Source of the DNA: Saccharum officinarum
Taxonomy: Eukaryota; Streptophyta; Magnoliopsida; Poales; Poaceae
Assembly (NCBI GenBank): GCA_020631735.1
Contig: CM036215.1
Location: 17,510,346-17,574,345, forward strand
Direction: 5' to 3'
Length of the DNA stretch: 64,000 bases
The translations under genes and the position numbers were made by a program. Positions 49,130-61,708 of this stretch are shown here, one piece after another (position 1 is the stretch's first letter; every line of letters begins with the position of its first letter). The notes under the pieces are model-generated. The model did no database searches. It had not been told where the DNA came from and saw nothing but the letters and a program-made list of their open reading frames with translations.

Positions 49130-52100
49130 GATTTGGAAAGCGTACCATTGTTGATAGAATTCCTTATAACCATCACGTAAATAGTTTCTCGCTCCAACGT
49201 AGCATCACTCTCACTACCCTGATTACTCCACATTACTTTTAACCACTTAACCACTCGACTTCTAGTTACCCGCTCTTGGTGTCAATCACATGGACTGGCT
49301 TTTCTTCGTAAGTTAAATCGGATTCTAGCCTGATATCTCCTAATGGAACTCTTTCTTCCGGAACTCGAAGACACTTCTTTAACTGGGATACATGGAAAAC
49401 ATTAAAAATGGTGCTCATTTCAGGGGTAACTGGATCTTATATGCAACAGCACCACTTTTTTCTATGATCTGAAAAGGACCCACGTATCTTGGTGCAAGCT
49501 TCTGTTTCACACCAAAACATTGTTCACTCTTCATAGGGGAAACTTTTAGATATACGAAGTCTCCAACTTCAAACTCGATCGGTTTTCTATGGCGATCAGC
49601 ATAACTTTTCTGTCTAGCTTGAGCTGTAGCCATATGGATTTTGATGGTATGAACTTGTTCCTCAGCCTCCTTGACAAAATCAATACCGTAATACCTTCTC
49701 TCACCAGCTTCTATCCAATTTAGTGGGGTTCTACACTTACGACCGTACAATGCTTCGAATGGGGCCATCTTAATGCTCTCTTGATAACTATTATTATATG
49801 AAAACTCAGCTAGAGGCAACCATTTCTCCCATGAACCCTTGGACGAAATAACACAAGCCCATAACAGGTCTTCTGAGATCTGGTTAACTCGTTCAGTCTG
49901 ACCTGACGTCTGGGGGTGATAAGCAGAGCTTCTCACTAACTTGGTTCCCAGAAGATGGTGCAAGTGCTCCAAAAATGAGCAGTGAACTATGGACCACGGT
50001 CAGAAATGATAGTACGAGGTATCCCATAGAGCCAGACTATCTGATTGAAGTACAACTCAGCATAATCAGTAGGACGATAGTCTACTCGAACCGGAATGAA
50101 GTGAGCCGACTTGGTTAGGCGATCTATAATTACCCAAATAGAGTTATGGTTCTTGACAGTGGAAGGAAGCCCAACAATGAATTCCATGCTTATCTCTTCC
50201 CATTTCCAACCTAGGATAGAAAGTGGTTGAAGCAATCCAGCTTTCATGTGCACAGCCTTAACCCTACAGCAGGTGTCACACCTGGCAACATATGCAGCTA
50301 TTTCTTTCTGTATTTTGGTCCACCAATAGTATGGTTTCAAATCATAATACATCTTATTGCTACCAGGATGGATGGACAACTTAGAGGAGTGTGCTTCCGA
50401 CAAGATCTGATTTCTAGGCTCTTGGTCCTTAGGCACAACTAACCTATCTTTGAACCATAGTACACCCTCTTCATCTACCCTGAACTGTGTAGTTTCTTGC
50501 TCTTTCATCTTACGCTTGATGTGGAATATACCAGTGTTAGTCTTTTGGAGCTCAATAATTCTACTCTTGAGAGTGCAACTGACATTGATGTTGTACATAA
50601 TTGCTAGGTGTAGAAGGCGAGACAGATGAAAATCACTTGCAACTAACGAGTGGCAATGAGACTTACGGCTTAAAGGATCGGCAACCACATTTGCCTTGCC
50701 AGGATGGTAGTGCACATGGAGATTATAATCTTTAATCAACTCAAGCCATCTTCTTTGACGCATATTCAACTCGGATTGGGTAAAGATATATTTGAGGCTT
50801 TTATGGTTAGTATAGATATTGCAAACATTGCCCAACAGATAGTGCCGCCAGGCTTTCAAAGCATGAACAACTGCAGCGAGTTCTAAGTCATGCGTTGGAT
50901 AATTCACCTCATGCTTTCGAAGTTGTCGAGAGGTATATGCAATTACTCAGCCTTCCTGCATCAGAACACCTCCAAACCTATGCCTGAGGCATCACAATAC
51001 ACATCAAATGGTTTCTCGATATCCGGTTGCGCCAAAACCGGAGCCGAGGTTAGGAGAGTTCGTAGTTTGTGAAAAGCCGCATCACACTCAGGAGTCCAGA
51101 CAAACCTGGTGTCTTTTTGCAGCAGCCGAGTCATTGGCTTGGCTATTTTTGAGAAATCCGGGATGAAGCGACGATAATAGCCAGCTAAACCAAGAAAACT
51201 TCAGACCTCGTGAACCGAGATAGGAGCCTTCCAGTTCAGTACTTCTTGTACCTTGGCGGGATCCACTATAATTCCTCTATCGGACAACACATGCCAAGGA
51301 AAGGTACTTCTCGAAGCCAGAATTCGCACTTACTGAACTTTGCATATAGTTGATGTTCCCGCAGTCTCGTGAGGACTATACGCAGATGTTCAGCGTGATC
51401 TTCCTCATTCTCAGAATATACCAGGATGTCATCAATAAATACCACCACAAACTTGTCCAATTCGGGCATAAATACCGAATTCATCAAGTACATGAAGTGT
51501 GCGGGGGCGTTGGTCAAGCCGAAGGACATAACTAGATACTCATAAAGACCGTATCTGGTAGAGAAGGTTATTTTTGGAACATCTTCTGGACAGATTTTAA
51601 TTTGATGATAGCCAGATCTTAGATCGATCTTGGAGAAGACTTTAGCTTTAGACAACTGATCGAACAAGATGTCGATGCGCGGTAGAGGATACTTATTTTT
51701 GACAGTGACTGCATTTAGAGGTCTATAATCTACGCACATCCGCAATGACTGATCCTTCTTCTTTACAAAGATAGCAGGACATCCCCATGGAGACGAACTA
51801 GGACGAATCAGCCCCTTCTTCAAAAGTTCATTCAACTGCACCTTAAGTTTAGCTAGTTCATTCGGAGGCATCCTATAGGGTCTCCTAGAGATAGGTGCCG
51901 TGTCAGGCAACAACCCGATTTAAACTCCACATCCCGATCCGGAGGTAGTCCCGGCAAATCATCGGGAAAAACGTCAGGAAACTCACTCACTACGGGAGTA
52001 TTGGTTAATACCTTCGCTTGCACCGCATGAACCTCACTAGAAAGGTCAAACTGCCTAGGAAGTTGCACTAGAAAACCTTTCTAATCAGTAGAATCTCTCA

Positions 52101-52588
52101 GCATAACTACACGGGTGGATGTATCAATGAGCACCCCATTCTGACTCATCCAATTTATGCCCAAAATAACATCAATACCTAATCCAGGCAAAACCACCAA
52201 GGTAAGCGAGTATTTTCGCCCTTCTATTTCAAACTCTAGATCTCCTACTACTTGATTTGTGGAAATATTCCCACTTGCAGCTCTAATGCAATAACCCTCA
52301 CCATCAATCGTATGTAATTTATGTGTAAACTTTGATGCAAACATAGGACTGATAAAGGAATGCGAAGCACCTGAATCAAATAGCACCACTGCAGAATGTT
52401 GGACAACTAGGAACTTACCAGCAGTGACTACCTCACAGATGGAATTTCTTCAATACTATTATAATGAACATTCCCCTGACGACCACCTTGATTGGTATTC
52501 TTCTTAGGATATGGACAATTCCTAGACCAATGACCTGGTTTGTTGTAGTTTCAGCAAGGCATGTTGCTTGGAGGGACACTGGAGCTGC
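49130..52588 (-). pseudogene. Tekay-type chromovirus gag end and pol: protease, RT, RNase H, integrase, chromodomain; broken
   Basis: From right to left: a damaged zinc knuckle (NKPGHWSRNCP, near 52530) with an in-frame stop and a lost cysteine; protease with VLFDSGASHSFI (52389-52081); RT with [15 protein letters not shown] and the catalytic [12 protein letters not shown] (51913-51270); RNase H with [16 protein letters not shown] and VVADPLSRK (50907-50650); integrase with an HPGSNKMY...CDTCCRVK zinc site, ISDRGP and YHPQTSGQTERVNQ, ending near 49415. Beyond the stop, 49390-49140 still encodes the chromodomain in pieces (PLGDIRLESDLTYEEKPVHV, LRDGYKEFYQQWYAFQIS). Several stops and frameshifts make it non-functional. 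An integrase-fused chromodomain of this form marks the Tekay/chromovirus branch of Gypsy. Confidence 0.92.
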
Positions 52589-53244
52589 CTTGGTGAAAGC
52601 CCAAGTTTGGTTTTGGTAATTAATGACACCAAGTTGCTAATGCCATGTGTTAAGTATTTTGAGTTAGGCATAAGCAACACATGTGATGAAGGTGTATGTG
52701 GCAAGGAGTGGTGGCCACAAGATCACAAAGAGATGGTGCATGGACATGTAATGATGATCATGGTGGAGATGCACATAATATGAGAGACATTGTGATCAAG
52801 TGGAAGAGAAGGATCTAAGAGCGCAAGGCAAAGGTATAACCATAGGGTTTTCCTTTTGTCGGTCTAAGATGAGTAGAGAAGTGATTGACCGGGTTTAGGA
52901 TACATAGCCGACTATCAAGAGGGGCAATCATAGTTAGCTCGAGAATCAAGTGCCACTAGATCATTGTCTTGAGCATATGCATTAGGATCTAGTAAAGAGC
53001 TAACATAACGCCTTGGAAAATGTTTGTGAAATGCTAACACACATGCACATGGTGGTGTACACTTGGTGGTGTTAGCACATTTGCGAAGGCGGTGGAGTTT
53101 AAGCGGTAGAGAGGGGTTTTGGTTCCTCTCTCCCTCCCGCCGAGCTTGCGAGGCGGGATTCAGCGTTTTTTGGAGAAGTGAAATGCCTATTTTCTATTGC
53201 GCTGGAAGTCGGAAAAGAAACAGAGGCGAACGAAGGTCACAGAG

Positions 53245-53680
53245 ATGACCGGACGTTGCCGGACGCGGTCACGGTATGACCGGACGCGTCCGGTCAGTGT
53301 TCAGCGTCTGCGCGGTTTTCAGTTTGATGATCGGACGCGCAGCGCGTTCGGTCACTGATGACCGGACGTGTCTGGGCATCCAGGGAGCTTACTGGACTCT
53401 AATCGGACGCTGGCACTGTGGCGTCCGGTCAGTTCAACAGCGCGTCGGTCATTGTTTCGTTGAGCGCTATTCAGGCATGACCAGCGCGTCCGGTCAGTTG
53501 CGGGACCAGCGCGTCCGGTCACAACCGACGCGTCCGGTCAGTTTGACCAGCGTGTCCGGTCAGTGTTTCAGAAATTAGCCGTTGTGCGACCGGCGCGTCT
53601 GGTCAGTGTGATCGGCGCGTCCGGTCATTGTGACCAGCACGTCCGGTCAGTACGACCAGCGCGTCCGGTTAGCACGATTT
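53245..53680. repeat. Motif array in 5' LTR
   Basis: About 14 copies of GCGTCCGGTC or GACCGGACGCG, several with C-to-T type changes (GTGTCCGGTC, GCGTCTGGTC), end 40 bp before the TATA box. Confidence 0.85.
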
Positions 53681-53722
53681 TGGCTGTTTGAGTTCCTAAT
53701 GGCTAGCTGCGTACCCCTTCGC

Positions 53723-53730
53723 TATAAATA
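53723..53730 (+). promoter_or_regulatory. TATA box of the 5' LTR
   Basis: TATAAATA in GCTATAAATAGAC, conserved at 60897-60904 in the 3' LTR. Confidence 0.7.
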
Positions 53731-54521
53731 GACGTTGGCTGGGGTTTGAGGGTAACTCTTACACATTTTGAGACCTAGAGACATCCTTTGAGCTAGAGAA
53801 CAACCCCTCCACTCATCTCTTTGCATAGTTGCACATCTTGAGTGAGATTCAAGTGCATTGCTTGAGAGTTGCATTCTAGAGGCACTTGATCTTCGAGTTG
53901 CTGCGGATTTCTTGTTACTCTTCCGTGTTTCCCGACACGGTAGACGGCTTGGAGCAGCAAAGGTGATTGAGCTCGCAATTGGAGATTGTTGGAGCCTTCA
54001 CCAAGTGTTGTAAGGGGTTCTTGATCCTTCCCCGCGGGAGTTCGCAAATTGGATACTCTAGTGGAGCTCGTGGCTTGGAGGATCCCCATCTTGTGTGCGG
54101 TTGTGCGGCGCCCGCCGAGGGCTCGACTCTTGATAGTCGATTAGCTTGTGAACCGACAAGTGGGTGTATCGCCACAACAGAGAGTAGCTTGCCGGGAACC
54201 AAGTGAACCTCGGGATAAATTCTTGTGTCATTCTCTTCCCGAGGACTTCTCCTGTGTGATTGATTGATTGGTACTTCTCATATCTACTTGGCGGTATAAT
54301 CACTCAAAGCTCTTCTCTTGTATTACTTCTTGTTTCTAGCTTGTAGTTTTTGTTGTGTTTAGTGAATAGCTTTGTTATAGACTTGTGTAGGTGGCTTGCT
54401 TAATTAGTTAGAGCTAGTGCATTTGCTTCGCCACCTTTTGTACTAACATGTGGTTAAGTATTTCTTGTAGAAGTTTTAATTAGGCTATTCACCCCCCTCT
54501 AGCCTATTTGGACCTTACAAG

Positions 54522-54533
54522 TGGTATCAGAGC
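54522..54533 (+). promoter_or_regulatory. Primer binding site
   Basis: TGGTATCAGAGC, the standard Copia initiator tRNA-Met site, two bases after the LTR end. Confidence 0.92.
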
Positions 54534-54578
54534 CGAGACACCGTTTATTTGAGGCTTAACAACCTACGGTGAAAAAAA

Positions 54579-56657
54579 ATGGCTCAATTAAGCTTGCACA
54601 TCAACAACACCAAGAAGGCACCTCACTTTGATGGCACAAATTATGCATATTGGAAGGTTAAGATGACCGCACACCTAAAGTCAATCAATAGAGAAGTGTG
54701 GAAGGTCACCGAAACAAAATTTAAGGTTGCTAATCCAGAAGCACCTACACCAGTGGAAGAGAAGAAGCGCCAATGCAATGACATTACCATTAGTGCTCTT
54801 CATGAGGCATTAGATGACAAGACATTTGAGCAAGTAAAGAACATAGAGATTGCTCATGATGCTTGGGCCAAGCTAGAAGAAACATTTGAGGGCACCGAAG
54901 GCACAAAGACCACTAAAGCATATATCTTGCAAGAAAAATTTTTAAGCTTCAAGATGCAAGATGATGAGAGTGTACCAGAGATGTTTCATAGGTTACAAGT
55001 CATTATCAATGAGCTCAAGGCACTTGGTGAGGAGGTCAAGGACAATCAATTCTCTATGAAGTTCTTGAGAAGTCTACCCAAGAGATTTGATACATTGATC
55101 ACCGTGCTAGTGAGGACTACATTGAAGGATTCAACTCCTTAACAAATATTCTAAGAAGTGATGACCGATGATTCATATAGAGAAGATGATGAGAAGGATG
55201 AGTTGGTCAAGAAGAAGAAGAAGGAAAATGAGAAGAAAGATGATGAAAAGAAGAAGAGTGTGGCATTCAAAGCCACCACATCCAAGGGCAAATCCAAGAT
55301 TGAATCATCAAGTGATGAAGACTCAAGCTCTTGTGATAGTGATGACATTGATGAGAAGATGGCTCTCTTTGTCAAGCAATTTGGCAAATTCATGAAGAAG
55401 AAGGGCTTTCGTGCAACAAGGAGGAAGAACTCATCCAAGAAGAATGAGCATACCATGAGATGTTTTAGATGCCATAGCAAGGACCATCTCATTGCAAAGT
55501 GTCCTTATGATAGTGATGATGAAGATGCTATCAAGAAGGAGAGGAAGAAGCAAAAGAAGAAGCTAGAGAAGAAGGAGAGCTCTTATAAGAAGAAGAATGA
55601 TTCTCATGTTGCTACATGTGATAGTGATGATTCCTCAAGTGATGATGAGGATGACAACAAGAGTAAGAAGAAGGGACATGCTAGCATTGTCATCCAAGAG
55701 AAGGTCTCCCTCTTCGACACTCCATCGTGCTTCATGGCTAAGGCCGCTAAGGTATCATCCGATGATGAGAGTGATCATGATAATACTAGTGATAGTGATA
55801 GTGATGAAGAAGAATTCACTAAAGATGAACTAATCACTATGCTAGAAGATTGCACTCAACATTATAAAGAATCTAGAAAGGAGTGCATGGGCTTGCTTAA
55901 GGAAAAGAAAAACCTTATGCAAGAACTTGATGAGCTTAGGGCATCTTATGAGAGTCTAAAGGTAGACCATAAGAAGCTTCAAAAGTCTCACACCAAGCTT
56001 GAAGAAGCTCATTCCTCTCTAGTTGAAAAATATGAAAACATGCCAACTAATGTTGAGAAAGCTAAAACTTGCAACATAGGCATATCATGTGATATAATTG
56101 ATGAATCCTTTTATAAGCCTATTGTTGTTGCTCCCACTAACCCTTCATGTAGCACATCTACATCATCCTTATCTAGTAGTAATGGTTTCACTTGTGACTC
56201 CACACTTATAGTTGAGAATGAAAATCTCAAGAAGGAGGTAAAAGAGCTCAATCACACATTAGCTAAGGCTTATGGTGGTGAGGACTGCTTGCTTATGTGC
56301 TTGGGTAGCCAAAGGGCTTCTCTCTATAAAGAGGGATTGAGCTATAACCCCAAGAAGGGCAAGGCCACTTTTGCTCCTCACAAGACTCGTTTTGTGAAGA
56401 ACAATGGTAGCTATTGCAAAAGTTGTAAGCAAGTTGGTCACATAGAGCAACATTGCATGAACAAGAAATCCAATACTAATGTATCCTCAATTAAGTTTAA
56501 TTCTTTCTATATGCTTACCAAGGGTACAAATGGTGTTCATGCTAAGTTCATTGGTACACCATGGATGGGCTCAAAGAAGAAAGCTATTTGGGTACCAAAG
56601 AGCTTAGTCTCTAACCTTGGAGGACCCAAACAAGTTTGGGTACCTAAAAAGAATTGA
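54579..56657 (+). pseudogene. SIRE-type gag with two in-frame stops
   Basis: It starts at ATG 54579. The gag domain occupies residues 1-187 (HFDGTNYAYWKVKMTAHLKS). Two TAA codons at 55140-55142 and 55152-55154 then interrupt an otherwise continuous frame that runs to 56657. A zinc knuckle CFRCHSKDHLIAKC (55460-55500) is followed by Lys/Asp/Ser-rich acidic-basic stretches, a coiled coil (about 55840-56050), a second knuckle CKSCKQVGHIEQHC (56416-56457) and the gag-end block IWVPKSLVSNLGGPKQVWVP. Each stop differs by one C-to-T change from CAA. Two knuckles and a coiled coil match the layout at 18093-20406. Confidence 0.9.
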
Positions 56658-56670
56658 TCTTGTCTTGTAG

Positions 56671-59600
56671 GTCAATTACAAAGCCGGAGGAAGACATTGG
56701 GTGCTTGATAGTGGGTGCACTCAATATATGACCGGAGACTCTTGTATGTTCAATTTAATTGATACAAGTCAAAATGGTGGTTTTGATGCTATCACTTTCG
56801 GCAACAACAAGAAAGGCAAGGTCAAGGGCTTGGTAAAATTGATATCTCAAATGACATGAGCATTTCTAATGTGTTGCTAGTTGAGAGCTTGAATTTCAAT
56901 CTTTTATCGGTGGCACAACTTTGTGATCTTGGCTTCAAGTGCATATTTGGTAGTGATGATGTTGAAGTCATAAGTGTTGATGGATCAAATTTGATATTCA
57001 AAGGATTTAGACATGGTAGCTTATACTTGGTAGACTTCAATGATAGTGAGACACAATTGACATCATGTTTGCTTAGCAAATCTAGTATGGGATGGTTGTG
57101 GCATAGAAGCCTTGGTCATGTTGGAATGAAACAATTGAACAAACTTTTGAGGCATGACTTAGTTAGAGGCTTGAAAGATGTCACTTTTGAAAAGGATAAA
57201 CTATGTAGTGCTTGTCAAGCCAGCAAACAAGTTGGAAATACACATCCTAGTAAAAGTGAAATGAGCACATCAAAGGCATTTGAGCTATTACACATGGATT
57301 TGTTTAGGCCAACAACATACACTAGCATTGGTGGTAACAAGTATGGTTTTGTGATAGTAGATGACTACACTAGATACACTTGGGTGTTCTTTCTCTATGA
57401 CAAGAGTGATGTTTATGATCTATTCAAGTCTTTTGTCAAGAGGGTGCAAAATAAGTTTGAGACTACCATCAAGAAGATTAGAAGTGACAATGGTAGTGAG
57501 TTCAAGAACACAAGAATTGAAGATTTATGTGATGATCTTGGTATTGGACATCAATTCTCACCAACATACACTCCTCAATCCAATGGTGTAGTTGAAAGGA
57601 AAAATAGAACCTTGATTGATATGGCTAGATCAATGCTTAGTGAATATAATGTGAGTCATTCATTTTGGAGTGAAGCTATCAACACGACTTGCTATTGTAG
57701 CAACCGTCTCTATTGCCATGGGAAGCTTGGGAAGACACCATATGAGCTATTGAATGGAAGAAAGCCCAACATTGCATACTTTAGAGTGTTTGGTTGCAAA
57801 TGCTATATTCTCAAGAAAGGCACTAGATTGAGCAAGTTTGAAAAGAAATATGATGAAGGGTTCTTACTTGGTTACTCTACCACAAGCAAAGCATATAGAG
57901 TTTGGAATCTCACAAATGGCACCTTGGAAGAAGTTCATGATGTTGAGTTTGATGAAACCCAAGGGTCTCACAATGAAGCTCAAAACCTTGATGATGTGAG
58001 AGGAGATCAATTGTCAAATGCAATGAAAAACATGGACATTGGTGATATAAGGCCAAGGCAAGTTGACGATGATGATATTCATGTGATCAACCAAAGTGTG
58101 CAAATTGATACAAATCAAGCAAGCTCTAGTAGTACTCATGATGAAGCTCAAGTTCAAGGTCAAACAAGTGGAAGCAATCAACTCCCAATACTCCAACCTA
58201 CTAGTATTGCAAGAGATCATCCATTAGATCAAATCATTGGTGGAATTCAAAGTGGTGTCCAAACTAGATCAAGATTAGCATCATTTTGTGAGCATTACTC
58301 ATTTGTGTCACTTGAAGAACCTAAGAAATTAGAAGATGCTTTGAAAGATTCTGATTGGGTAAATGCCATGCATGAAGAGCTAAACAACTTCACTAGAAAT
58401 CAAGTTTGGGAACTTGTTGAGAGGCCAAAGAACTACAATATGATTAGTACTAAATGGGTCTTTAGAAATAAGCAAGATCAAGATGGCATGGTTGTGCGGA
58501 ACAAAGCAAGATTAGTAGCACAAGGTTACACTCAAGTTGAGGGTCTTGACTTTGGAGAGACATATGCACCAGTTGCAAGATTGGAGGCTATTAGAATCTT
58601 ATTAGCATATGCTTATGCACACAACATCAAGCTCTATCAAATGGATGTCAAGAGTGCATTTCTCAATGGCTACATCAATGAAGAAGTTTATGTTGAGCAA
58701 CCTCCCGGTTTTAAAGATGACAAGAAGCTCGACCATGTTTACAAGCTAAAGAAGGCATTGTATGGTTTGAAGCAAGCATCTAGAGCATGGTATGAGAGAT
58801 TGAGGGATTTTCTTCTCTCTAAAGGGTTCAAGATGGGAAAGGTTGACACCACTCTCTTCACCAAGAAGCTTGGAAATGACTTGTTTGTGTGGCAAATCTA
58901 TGTGGATGACATTATCTTTGGATCAACCAACCAAGACTTTTGTGAAGAGTTTGGAAATATGATGGCTAATGAGTTTAAAATGTCTATGATTGGAGAGCTT
59001 AGTTACTTCCTTGGACTTCAAATCAAGCAAATGAAAAATGGCACTTTTGTAAGTCAAGGCAAGTACATCAAGGACATGATCAAGAAGTTTGGATTGCAAG
59101 ATGCTAAGCAAATGAGTACTCCAATGGGCACAAATGATCAATTGGGTGTTGATGCTAGTAGCAATATGGTAGATCAAAAGCTATACCGGTCTATGATTGA
59201 AAGTTTGCTATATGTCACCGCTTCTAGGCCGGATGTAATATTTAGTGTGTGCAAGTGTGCAAGATATCAAGCTTCACCTAGAGAAAGTCACTTGAAAGCA
59301 ACCAAGAGAATATTGAGATATCTTAAGGGCACTCATGATGTTGGATTATGGTATCCTAAGGGGTCTAACTTTGAGTTGATTAGATATTCGGACTCTGACT
59401 ATGGTGGATGCAAGATTGATAGAATGAGCACAAGTGGCACTTGTCAATTGCTAGGGAGGTCTCTTGTTTCATGGTCATCAAAGAAACAAAATAGTGTTGC
59501 ACTATCTACCGCCGAGGCCGAATATATTAGTGCCGGTAGTTGTTGTGCACAATTGCTTTGGATGAAGGCCACTTTGAATGACTTTGGAATTAAATTCAAG

Positions 59601-59852
59601 AATGTGCCTTTGTTTTGTGATAATGAGAGTGCTATCAAGATGACACAAAATCCGGTTCAACATTCAAGAACAAAGCACATTGATATAAGACATCACTTCA
59701 TAAGAGACCATCAACAAAAGGGTGATATTAGCATTGAGAGCATCGGCACCGAAGATCAACTAGCCGACATCTTTACAAAGCCACTTGGTAAAAAGAGATT
59801 TTACAAGTTGAAGAATGAATTGAACATACTTGACTTCTCCAACTTGAGATGA
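56671..59852 (+). pseudogene. SIRE-type Copia pol, about 1000 codons still open, protease frameshifted
   Basis: Protease begins at 56671 with HWVLDSGCTQYMTGDS. A one-base loss near 56832 shifts frame, and from 56856 to the TGA at 59852 there is a single 998-residue frame. Integrase has [33 protein letters not shown] and [13 protein letters not shown] has [30 protein letters not shown] and the catalytic [12 protein letters not shown] (about 58900). RNase H has [18 protein letters not shown] and the end ADIFTKPL. Catalytic residues of integrase, RT and RNase H look intact, so the polyprotein's main enzymes may fold, but with gag stops and the protease frameshift the element is not autonomous. 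Confidence 0.92.
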
Positions 59853-59920
59853 GTGCACCCCCACATTCTTATATGACATGCCTCTTCTCCAACATAGCAA
59901 GGTAAAGTTGTTTGACATGA
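59853..59920 (+). other. Truncated 3' spacer at a deletion junction
   Basis: Only about 65 bp of the post-RNase H spacer remain (similar to 22640-22703 on the other strand). The polypurine tract and the first roughly 199 bp of the 3' LTR are missing. Confidence 0.7.
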
Positions 59921-61703
59921 TGATCAAGTGAAAGAGAAGGATCTAAGAGCGCAAGGCAAAGGTATAACTATAGGGTTTTCCTTTTGCCGGTCTAAGATGA
60001 GTAGAGAAATGATTGACCGGGTTTAGGATACATAGCTGACTATCAAGAGGGGCAATCACAGTTAGCTCGGGAATCAAGTGCCACTAGATCATTGTCTTGA
60101 GCATATGCATTAGGATCTAGTAAAGAGCTAACATAACGCCTTGGAAAATGTTTGTGAAATGCTAACACACATGCACATGGTGGTGTACACTTGGTGGTGT
60201 TAGCACATTTGCGAAGGCGGTGGAGTTTAAGCGGTAGAGAGGGATTTTGGTTCCTCTCTCCCTCCCGCCGAGTTTGCGAGGCGGGATTCGGCGCTTTTTG
60301 GAGAAGTGAAATGCCTATTTTCTATTGCGCCAGAAGTCAGAAAAGAAACAGAGGCGAATGGAGGTCACAGAGATGACCGGACACTGCACCGGACGCGGTC
60401 ACGGTATGACCGGACGTGTCCGGTCAGTGTTCAGCGTCTGCGCGGTTTTTAGTTTGATGATCGGACACGCAGCGCGTCCGGTCACTGATGACTGGACGCG
60501 TCCGATCATCCAGGGAGCTTACTGGACTCTAATCGGACGCTGGCACTGTGGCGTCCGGTCAGTTCAACAGCGCGTCCGGTCATTATTTCGTTGAGCGCTA
60601 CTCAGGCATGACCAGCGCGTCCGGTCAGTTGCGGGACCAGCGCGTCCGGTCACAACCGACGCGTCCGGTCAGTGCTTTGGAATTTAGCCGTTGCGTGACC
60701 GACGCGTCCGGTCAGTTTGACCAGCGCGTCCGGTCAGTGTTTTGGAAATTAGCCGTTGCGCGACCGGCGCGTCCGGTCAGTATGATCGGCGCGTCCGGTC
60801 AGTGTGACCAGCGCGTCCGGTCAGTACGACCAGCGCGTCCGGTCAGCACGATTTCGGCTGTTTGAGTTCCTAACGGCTAGCTATGTACCCCTTCGCTATA
60901 AATAGACATTGGTCGGGGTTTGAGGGTAACTCTTGCACATTTTGAGACCTAGAGACATCCTTTGAGCTAGAGAACAACCCCTCCACTCATCTCTTTGCAT
61001 AGTTACACATCTTGAGTGAGATTGAGTGAGATTTAAGTGCATTGCTTGAGAGTTGCATTCTAGAGGCACTTGATCTTCGAGTTGCTGTGGATTTCTTGTT
61101 ACTCTTCCGTGTTTGCCGACACGGTAGACGGCTTGGAGCAGTGGAGGTGATTGAGCTCGCAATTGGAGATTGTTGGAGCCTTCACCAAGTGTTGTAAGGG
61201 GTTCTTGATCCTTCCCCGCGGGATTTTGCAAATTGGATACTCTAGTGGAGCTCGTGGCTTGGAGGATCCCCATCTTGTGTGCAGTTGTGCGGCGCCCGCC
61301 GAGGGCTCGACTCTTGATAGTCGATTAGCTTGTGAACCGACAAGTGGGTGTATCACCACAACGGGGAGTAGCTTGCTGGGAAGCAAGTGAACCTCGGGAT
61401 AAATTCTTGTGTCATTCTCTTCCTGAGGACTTCTCCTGTGTGATTGATTGATTGATACTTCTCATATCTACTTGGCGGTATAATCACTCAAAGCTCTTCT
61501 CTTATATTACTTCTTGTTTCTAGCTTGTAGTTTTTGTTGTGTTTAGTGAATAGCTTTGTTATAGACTTGTGTAGGTGGCTTGCTTAATTAGTTAGAGCTA
61601 GTGCATTTGCTTCGCCACCTTTTGTACTAACGTGTGGTTAAGTATTTCTTGTAGAAGTTTTAATTAGGCTATTCACCCCCCTCTAGCCTATTTGGACCTT
61701 ACA
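59921..61703 (+). repeat. 3' LTR of the nested SIRE-type element, 5'-truncated
   Basis: It aligns with 52793-54519 from TGATCAAGTG to the end TTTGGACCTTACA. It is followed by CTTGA, the right target-duplication copy. It carries a motif array (60374-60855), the TATA box at 60897-60904, and two small insertions relative to the 5' LTR: about 43 bp near 60671-60713 and 10 bp near 61021. Confidence 0.9.
60374..60855. repeat. Motif array in 3' LTR
   Basis: About 15-17 copies of GCGTCCGGTC or GACCGGACGCG at 20-35 bp spacing, with fewer decayed units than the 5' LTR array and one extra unit. Confidence 0.85.
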
Positions 61704-61708
61704 CTTGA

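Larger units (their letters stand above)
52594..54519 (+). repeat. 5' LTR of the nested SIRE-type element
   Basis: The 1926-bp LTR starts TGAAAGCCCAAG and ends TTTGGACCTTACA, followed by a PBS. The left flank CTTGG (52589-52593) matches the right flank CTTGA (61704-61708) at 4 of 5, a 5-bp target duplication with one later change. It contains a motif array and TATA box. Confidence 0.92.

Noticed and set aside
54522..54533. tRNA gene fragment
   Set aside because: It is a primer binding site complementary to tRNA-Met; no cloverleaf around it.
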